From Mycobacterium sp. BK086 (GTDB lineage Bacteria > Actinomycetota > Actinomycetes > Mycobacteriales > Mycobacteriaceae), in assembly GCA_004362315.1 (NCBI GenBank), contig SNWL01000005.1:620001-684000 (forward strand): a DNA stretch of 64,000 nt. Reading direction: 5' to 3'. Positions 59,182-64,000 of this stretch are shown here, in pieces (position 1 is the first letter of the stretch; each line of letters begins with the position of its first letter). The notes under the pieces were generated by a model, which was not told the origin of the DNA, did not search any database, and was given only the letters and a program-made list of their open reading frames with translations. Position numbers and translations under genes: made by a program.

Positions 59182-60240
59182 TCAGGCCGCGCCGCGGTGA
59201 CGAGCCGAACCCGCCTTGCCGCTGCTCTTTTCGCCGTGCGAGCTTGACGTACCGCCCGCCTTCTTCCCGCCGCTGGCGGTCTTGCTTCCGGACGTGACGG
59301 GGCTGTGAGCCTTGGTAGCACCAGTCGTCGTGGCCGTCGTGTCGTCAGTCTTGACGGTTGTGGTGGTCGCCTCGGCCGGCGCGGCAACCTTGGCCGACAA
59401 CGTCTTGGCCGCTGCAGCCGCGGGTGGGGTCGGGGCCACGATCGCATCGGCGATCGCGTCACGCAGCTTCAGGAGCGCAGCGATCGCACCGCCGCCACCC
59501 ACCCCGTCGAGCGGAGTCAGCAGGCCCGGCGTTGTGTCGTCACCGTTGAGGAATGCGTTGACGAGCTTTGCCGGTGCGTTGATGAATTCGCTTGCCGCGG
59601 TGACGAGATCGCCGGCGCTGGCCGCGTCGAACACGGCCTGAGCACTGTTGCCGAACTGCGTGATGGTGGCGTAGATCGGCGAGATCACCGCGATACCGGT
59701 CAGCAGCAGGTTCACTCCGCCCAGTGCGCCGATGACGTTGGCGACGTTCTGCACCGCGGTCTGGATGATCGGAATCGCCGCGCTGATCGGGATGATCGCC
59801 AAGAACACCGGCGGCAATATTGCGGTGCCCCAGATGGTCTGCACGGCCTCGCTGATGTGCCCCGCTGCGAGCTGGGTGGCGGCATCGAAGAAGCCCTGCG
59901 GAATACCGGCGAAAGTGGCCACCGCTTGGCCCACCAAAGTCGACGCCGTGTCGACGACGGTGCTGGCGTTGGCCAGGAAGTTCGAGGCCAGCTTGCTCAG
60001 GATCGGCGTGGGATCGGTCTGTACCTGGGTGCCCAGCGCACTCAGGTTGGTGAAGCTGGTCCCGATGACCTGGACCCACTCCTCGATCGGGTTGACGAAG
60101 GCCGCCATCTGCACCTCGGCCGACCGAATCGACGGTAGCTGGATGGCTGGCGCATACGCCACGATCGGAGTCAGTGCGATAGCGCTCGCTCCGACGAGGG
60201 TGACTCCTGCGGTGACTGTTCGATTGAGGGCTAACTGCAT
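59182..60240 (-). CDS. GjpA-type outer-membrane porin family protein
   Basis: The 352-residue protein has a signal peptide (MQLALNRTVTAGVTLVGASA, IAYAP region) and a C-terminal Ser/Thr/Lys/Gly-rich, basic, disordered tail (SGSKTASGGKKAGGTSSSHG). Its middle is made of hydrophobic, beta/helix-alternating stretches (FLAIIPISAAIPIIQTAVQ, VNLLLTGIAVISPIYATI). MQLAL with TAGVTLVGAS matches the family annotated as GjpA porins in mycobacteria and Gordonia. AGGAG lies 6 bases upstream of ATG 60240. The channel role is family knowledge, not seen here. Confidence 0.82.
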   Translation of the reverse strand: MQLALNRTVTAGVTLVGASAIALTPIVAYAPAIQLPSIRSAEVQMAAFVNPIEEWVQVIGTSFTNLSALGTQVQTDPTPILSKLASNFLANASTVVDTASTLVGQAVATFAGIPQGFFDAATQLAAGHISEAVQTIWGTAILPPVFLAIIPISAAIPIIQTAVQNVANVIGALGGVNLLLTGIAVISPIYATITQFGNSAQAVFDAASAGDLVTAASEFINAPAKLVNAFLNGDDTTPGLLTPLDGVGGGGAIAALLKLRDAIADAIVAPTPPAAAAAKTLSAKVAAPAEATTTTVKTDDTTATTTGATKAHSPVTSGSKTASGGKKAGGTSSSHGEKSSGKAGSARHRGAA

Positions 60241-60747
60241 AGTGCGCTCCTTGATCTCCACTAGAAACCCCCCAGATTCGGAACCTACCCGTGAGTAAGT
60301 AGCAGAGTTATGCCTTTTCGAGAAATGGTCGCCCACGTCAGCGAAGTGTTCACATCGTGGATACGGCGGGGAGTATCTGCTGAAATACCCTGTACGCCAA
60401 CCTGATTGAATGCTGTGAGTCGTTAACGCACGCGATAATAAATGCCCAGTGGCGCGCCGGGCTAATTGGTCGCCCCCGCGAGTAATTAGCCAAGCAAAAG
60501 GGTTCCTTGGCGAAATCAACAGATGTGATTGACGCAAGCGACAGTGCCGTCGCGACTCGTCGCTGCCCGCGACCTGCCCTTTCAACTGTCCGGTTGGCCG
60601 AACTTCTGGGGCCGAAAGGGCGGCGCCACTGTTGCGCACAGAAATTTGCTAAAGCGGCTGCTCGGTGGTCGGGACAAACCCACGCCGACAAGCTGGTCCC
60701 GGCGCTACGCTGAGCTGGCCGGAACGTCAGAACGTCAGGAGACACAG
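60241..60747. other. Gene-free intergenic region with inverted repeats
   Basis: This 507-bp stretch between divergent genes is the longest gap in the window and is visibly more AT-rich than its surroundings. It holds GGCTAATT (60460-60467) and AATTAGCC (60484-60491), an 8-bp inverted repeat with a 16-base loop, and GCCAAG/CTTGGC arms just after. I see no open frame with a ribosome binding site. It probably contains promoters for the GjpA-like gene and the small secreted protein; regulatory RNA cannot be excluded. Confidence 0.55.
60723..60738 (+). repeat. Tandem 8-bp repeat before secreted protein gene
   Basis: AACGTCAG occurs twice head to tail (60723-60730, 60731-60738); the second copy leads into the ribosome binding site CAGGAG (60736-60741). 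Confidence 0.6.
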
Positions 60748-61146
60748 ATGCGCGGGATCGTCGTTGCGCCGGTTATCGCGTGCGGACTGCTGGGAGCGAT
60801 GATTCCGCTCGCCGCCCCGGCATCGGCCACCTCCTGCCACTCGGCGAGCTGTGTACCGAACGTCGCCAAGAACGTGGTCAACGGAACGCCCTGCACGCCG
60901 AGCCCGTCGTTCGTGTTCGGGATGGATGCCCAGAACGGAACTCTCATCTGCGCGGCCAGCGGCGTGTGGATGTCGACCGGCCCACTCACTGGTGAGGCAG
61001 AGAACTCGTTGCCCTGCACCACGCCGGGTACCACCGCACAACAGCGGATGGCCGGCGACGAGTGGGAGGTCAAGGTGCCTGGCGTGCCGCTGCTGTGCTC
61101 TGTTGCGTCCGGCGTCCCGCGCTGGGCGCATTTCCCGCCTGCCTAA
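60748..61146 (+). CDS. Small secreted Cys-rich protein
   Basis: The 132-residue preprotein has a signal peptide (MRGIVVAPVIACGLLGAMIP, APASATSCHS cleavage). The mature chain has six cysteines (SCHSASCVPN, TPCTPSPS, LICAASG, LPCTTPG, LLCSVASG), probably forming disulphides. CAGGAG lies 6 bases before ATG 60748. It is exported; the mature domain resembles other mycobacterial secreted domains with no known role. Its 3' end is 4 bp from the stop of the convergent amidohydrolase. Confidence 0.72.
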   Translation: MRGIVVAPVIACGLLGAMIPLAAPASATSCHSASCVPNVAKNVVNGTPCTPSPSFVFGMDAQNGTLICAASGVWMSTGPLTGEAENSLPCTTPGTTAQQRMAGDEWEVKVPGVPLLCSVASGVPRWAHFPPA

Positions 61147-61150
61147 CCGC

Positions 61151-62266
61151 TCAGCTCAACCGGTAGACGCGTCTGGCGTTGTCGCGCCCGATCAGGTCGG
61201 CCACCCGGGTCGCGTCGGCCTGGCTCCACTGTCCCCGCGCCACGAATCCCGTGAGGACCGCGGCCATTCCGGCGCGCCACAGCGCCGAACCCAGGTAGTG
61301 CAGCTCGGCGGGGCCGAAGGCGTCCGACGAATAGAGAATCTTGCGGAACGGCGCCAACTCCAGGGTCCGGGCGATGAACGCCTCAGCTCGCGCCCCGAGA
61401 TGATTGATGCTCAGTCCGACATCGACATACACGGTGTTGAACGCCTGGGCCAGATAGCCAGCCTCCCGTTCGTACGGATAGCAGTGCAACAGCACGATCG
61501 GCGTCGTGCCCGACTCGCGCAGGAAGTCCAGCAGCAGCATCGGATTGGTGCGGTGCAGATCGCAGTCGCGGTCGCCGAGCCCGACGTGGAACTGCAGCGG
61601 CTTGCCCAACCGGAGTGCCTCGTGCACCCCGAACCGCAACAGCACCCGATCGGTCAGTCGTACTCCCCCGGCGTCGCGCCACCGCGCGGCGGCCTCGCCG
61701 ACGGAGCGCGCGTCGGGTTCGGACAGGTCGCCACCGAATCCGCCTCGATAGGCCAGCACCGTCTTCGTGGCGACCGCAGTCGCGCTGCGCTGGTGAAGGA
61801 TTCGCCGGAACGCATCGGCGTAGTCGCCCGGCGCCGCGGCCGCCTGCTCGGCGACGTGCTCGAGCCGCACGATCTCGCCGACGGACCCGCCCGACGTCTC
61901 GGCCATTTCGGACAGCCCTGCGATCGCGCCGGGCAGACCGGTGTCGACCAGCCAGTCGCTGACCCCGGCAGCCGGCAGGAACACCCGCGCCAGCTGGTCC
62001 TCCGTGAACTGCTGACGCCGTTCCCAATAGCCCTGCGGATCAACGTGTTCAGGCAATCCCAGCAGCGGCGCGCAGTGAGCTCGCACCGCGAAGCCGAGCT
62101 GGGTGTCGAAGCCCGAATCGAAATCGGCGAGGGGTTCGATATTGGCCTCGTTGAGGCCGTTCTCAAAGCGTCCGCGATCACCGGTCGTCAGCCAGAAGCC
62201 GTGCACATGGTTGTCCACCAGGCGCATGCCGGCGATGTGGTCGGCCAGTGGAGTGATCACAGGCAC
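61151..62266 (-). CDS. FluG-like amidohydrolase, Rv1879-like
   Basis: The 371-residue TIM-barrel amidohydrolase has metal residues in RLVDNHVHGFWL, KPLQFHVGLGDRD, IVLLHCYPYEREAGYLA and a late Asp in ILYSSDAFG. This is the N-terminal domain family of fungal FluG, where it is fused to a glutamine-synthetase-like domain. Here it is a separate gene whose GTG 62266 shares a base with the stop of glnA3 (TAGTG). The pair matches Rv1878-Rv1879. It probably hydrolyses a gamma-glutamyl amide or related product. Reaction unproved. Confidence 0.85.
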   Translation of the reverse strand: MPVITPLADHIAGMRLVDNHVHGFWLTTGDRGRFENGLNEANIEPLADFDSGFDTQLGFAVRAHCAPLLGLPEHVDPQGYWERRQQFTEDQLARVFLPAAGVSDWLVDTGLPGAIAGLSEMAETSGGSVGEIVRLEHVAEQAAAAPGDYADAFRRILHQRSATAVATKTVLAYRGGFGGDLSEPDARSVGEAAARWRDAGGVRLTDRVLLRFGVHEALRLGKPLQFHVGLGDRDCDLHRTNPMLLLDFLRESGTTPIVLLHCYPYEREAGYLAQAFNTVYVDVGLSINHLGARAEAFIARTLELAPFRKILYSSDAFGPAELHYLGSALWRAGMAAVLTGFVARGQWSQADATRVADLIGRDNARRVYRLS

Positions 62267-63597
62267 TACAAGCTCCACGACATTCGGAACTTCTCGGTCA
62301 GCGCTTCCGCGTCGAGATGTGAGAACGTCTCGTGCTCGTAGCGGCGGACGGCGACCAGCGCGTTGACGGCCGCGTCGCCGAGAATCGTTCGCAATCGCGT
62401 TGAGGAGTCCAATGCCGCGATCTGTTCGCCTTGATCGGCGCTGAGGGCCACTGTGCCTGCGGCCGCGCGTTCTTCTTCCGACAACGTGCCCGGATCGACC
62501 GGTGTCTCCGGTGGCAGCGCGGCGCTGTGCTCGATGCCGTCGAGCGCCAGCCCGAGGATCGCGGCGGTGGCGAAGTAGGGGTTGGCCGACGGGTCGACGA
62601 CCTTGACCTCCACGTTGGCGCCGTACGGATTTCCGTGCGTACCTCGCACGAAACGCACTGCCGCCTCCCGGTTCTCGGTGCCCCAGCAGGCGTAGGCGCC
62701 GGCCCAGTTGCCGGGCTTCATCCGCAGGCCGGACACGATCGATCCGCAGAAGATGAGCTCGGCTTGCGGCAGTCCGCTGATGATCCCTCCGATCGCGTTC
62801 TCCCCCGCCGCGGTCATGCCTTGGGTTCCGGTGCCGCCGGCGAACAGCGGCGAGTCTCCGCTCGACAGTGAAAAGTGTTGGTGCGCACCAGAACCCACAC
62901 TGCCGGCGAATGGCACCGGTGACAGACTCACTCGGACCCCGTACTTGCGGGCGACCCGGCTGATGATGATGCGGGCCAGGGTCAGCTGATCGGCGGCAGC
63001 CACCGGGGACTTCGGCGCCAGTGAGATCTCGAACTGGTTGATGCCGTACTCGGGATGGAACTGCTCGATTCCCACCCCGGCCGCACCAGCCGCGACGGTC
63101 ACGTCCCGCACGAAGCCCTCGTGCTCGAGCACACCGGCCAGCCCGTATTGCGCCCACAGGTCACCGGGCAGCCGGTTGCCCGCGGGATCGACGAGCAGGA
63201 ACTCGATCTCGTGGCCCACCATGGCGCGCAATCCGGCTTGGGCCAACCGGGATTCGATGCGCGCGAGCGTTCCGCGGGCGCAGGCCGGGACCGGGTTGCC
63301 GTCCTGGTCGAAGAACGAGGCCGGCGCCCACGCGAGGCCGTCGCCGATCATCCGCAGCGCGTCCAGATCGATTCTGATTCGTTCGTCGCCGACGACGGTG
63401 ATGCCTTCGGTGAGCGCGATCCCCGCGCGGTCGATGGCGAAGACATGGGTGACGGGGCTGAACCCCAGTCCGGGATCGGCGAAGGCATCGAGCCGGCGGG
63501 CTGGCACGGTCTTGGCGTGGGTCAGGCCGGCGGCTGTGACGACCGTGCCGATGACGGTGTCGACGCCGTCGGATTCCAGTTCAGCCGGTGTGGTCAT
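62266..63597 (-). CDS. glnA3: GlnA3-type glutamine-synthetase-like enzyme
   Basis: The 443-residue protein has the GS fold: metal Glu in MVGHEIEFLLVDP, HPEYGINQFEISLAPKSP, phosphate region SGAHQHFSLS, RMKPGNWAGAYACWGTENRE, ATP-binding EVKVVDPSANPYFATAAIL. Length and order match Rv1878 (GlnA3), a relative known in Streptomyces as a gamma-glutamylpolyamine synthetase rather than ammonia-fixing GS. The Tyr adenylylation loop is not evident. It forms an operon with the FluG-like amidohydrolase, suggesting polyamine or amine gamma-glutamylation and turnover. Confidence 0.88.
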   Translation of the reverse strand: MTTPAELESDGVDTVIGTVVTAAGLTHAKTVPARRLDAFADPGLGFSPVTHVFAIDRAGIALTEGITVVGDERIRIDLDALRMIGDGLAWAPASFFDQDGNPVPACARGTLARIESRLAQAGLRAMVGHEIEFLLVDPAGNRLPGDLWAQYGLAGVLEHEGFVRDVTVAAGAAGVGIEQFHPEYGINQFEISLAPKSPVAAADQLTLARIIISRVARKYGVRVSLSPVPFAGSVGSGAHQHFSLSSGDSPLFAGGTGTQGMTAAGENAIGGIISGLPQAELIFCGSIVSGLRMKPGNWAGAYACWGTENREAAVRFVRGTHGNPYGANVEVKVVDPSANPYFATAAILGLALDGIEHSAALPPETPVDPGTLSEEERAAAGTVALSADQGEQIAALDSSTRLRTILGDAAVNALVAVRRYEHETFSHLDAEALTEKFRMSWSL

Positions 63598-63643
63598 GGC
63601 AGCTATTCTGCCGACCGCACCCCCAGGTTGCGCTGGATAACCG

Positions 63644-64000
63644 CTAGGCGCGGCTGGGCAATGTCAACTTGCAGCTCTGCCCGATGTCCAGCGTGGACAG
63701 CATGCGGCCCATCCCGATCCACATCGCGCACGACAACGTCAGGTCGGCGAGCAGCTCATCGGAGAAGTGCTCGTGGGCGCGGTCCCAGAAGGCCTCGTCG
63801 TACTTGAGGTTCACGTGGTCCATGCCGAAGCGGTGGGCGAACTCCGCGGCGATGCGCTCCTGCTCGCTATAGCCGGGCCAGGTCTGCCATTCCGCGGCGT
63901 GGTCGTAGAGCTCCTCGTCGACTCCGGCGGCGGGACCGTCGGCGTCGCGGGTGTTCTGACACAAGACGCATTCGTTGTCCAGCGCGATCACCGCGCGGGC
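63644..64000 (-). CDS. Carboxymuconolactone-decarboxylase/AhpD-type protein, 5' end cut
   Basis: The visible 118 residues (frame still open at the window edge) carry the CMD/AhpD motif with CxxC (NECVLCQNTRDADG) and a helical bundle (YSEQERIAAEFAHRFGMDH, SDELLADLTLSCAMWIGMGR). The family includes alkylhydroperoxidase reductants and decarboxylases of lactones. The true start lies beyond base 64000. It is 46 bp upstream of glnA3 in the same direction and may lead that operon. The activity cannot be chosen from sequence. Confidence 0.8.
   Translation of the reverse strand, partial: ARAVIALDNECVLCQNTRDADGPAAGVDEELYDHAAEWQTWPGYSEQERIAAEFAHRFGMDHVNLKYDEAFWDRAHEHFSDELLADLTLSCAMWIGMGRMLSTLDIGQSCKLTLPSRA

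Noticed and set aside
60529-60747. In-frame N-terminal extension of the secreted protein at 60748
   Set aside because: The extension lacks signal-peptide character and would bury a good signal peptide that begins at ATG 60748 after CAGGAG.

Overview
The window is chromosomal DNA from a mycobacterium, most likely a rapid-growing Mycolicibacterium-type species. The evidence is uniformly high GC, dense gene packing with many 1-11 bp overlaps, and the gene content: a CYP125/CYP124/CYP140 set of cytochromes P450, KstR-type operators, F420-dependent enzymes, a mycolic-acid cyclopropane synthase, a GjpA-type outer-membrane protein, an LdtMt1-type L,D-transpeptidase, a secreted chorismate mutase and a moxR3 cluster. 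By my recollection of that genome, many genes have counterparts in the M. tuberculosis Rv1875-Rv1906 and Rv2002-Rv2007 intervals, but they are reshuffled here. I see no rRNA, tRNA, CRISPR array, insertion sequence or prophage.

Layout. 0-9 kb: a cut amidohydrolase start and its divergent AraC regulator, an amidase, an alpha/beta hydrolase, small secreted proteins, CinA, and a GNAT enzyme with an unusual N-terminal helical domain. 9-18 kb: a membrane-anchored GH2 exo-glucosaminidase-like enzyme, a DMT-type membrane protein, a PPOX protein, then a tight four-gene set (FGGY kinase, GlpA-like FAD enzyme with BFD domain, second FAD enzyme, HAD phosphatase) that looks like a glycerol or polyol oxidation module. 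18-31 kb: a lipid and steroid zone with three perfect matches to the KstR operator (before an SDR/dehydrogenase divergent pair, a nitronate monooxygenase and CYP125), a STAS plus GAF-ANTAR signalling pair, a TetR-controlled P450 plus [3Fe-4S] ferredoxin operon, and an XRE regulator with its own operator. 31-43 kb: GntR/fatty-acid hydroxylase pair, L,D-transpeptidase, a mycobacterial actin-fold-like membrane protein, a 7Fe ferredoxin behind a DosR-like box, a PcaA-like cyclopropane synthase, a PepA-like protease, methyltransferase, chorismate mutase, DUF4331, F420-dependent LLM enzyme, polysaccharide deacetylase. 43-47 kb: the four-gene moxR3 cluster. 47-55 kb: threonine-synthase-like enzyme, YoaK protein, tandem cyp124 and cyp140, a glycosyltransferase, an F420-type reductase, a dienelactone-hydrolase lipoprotein. 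55-59 kb: a four-gene catabolic operon (flavin reductase, SDR, D-aminoacylase-type amidohydrolase, SnoaL/epoxide-hydrolase-like). 59-64 kb: GjpA-like protein, the largest gene-free gap, a small secreted protein, a FluG-like amidohydrolase plus glnA3 pair, and a cut carboxymuconolactone-decarboxylase-type gene.

How the genes work together: the strongest theme is lipid and sterol oxidation under KstR, supported by P450s, SDRs and ferredoxins. A second theme is envelope building and remodelling (L,D-transpeptidase, peptidoglycan deacetylase, cyclopropane synthase, GjpA, secreted proteases and many small exported proteins). Several genes appear to be leaderless, with a TAnnnT -10 element 6-8 bases before the start codon, as is common in mycobacteria. 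Functions rest on motif recognition and remembered family sequences; no database search was run.
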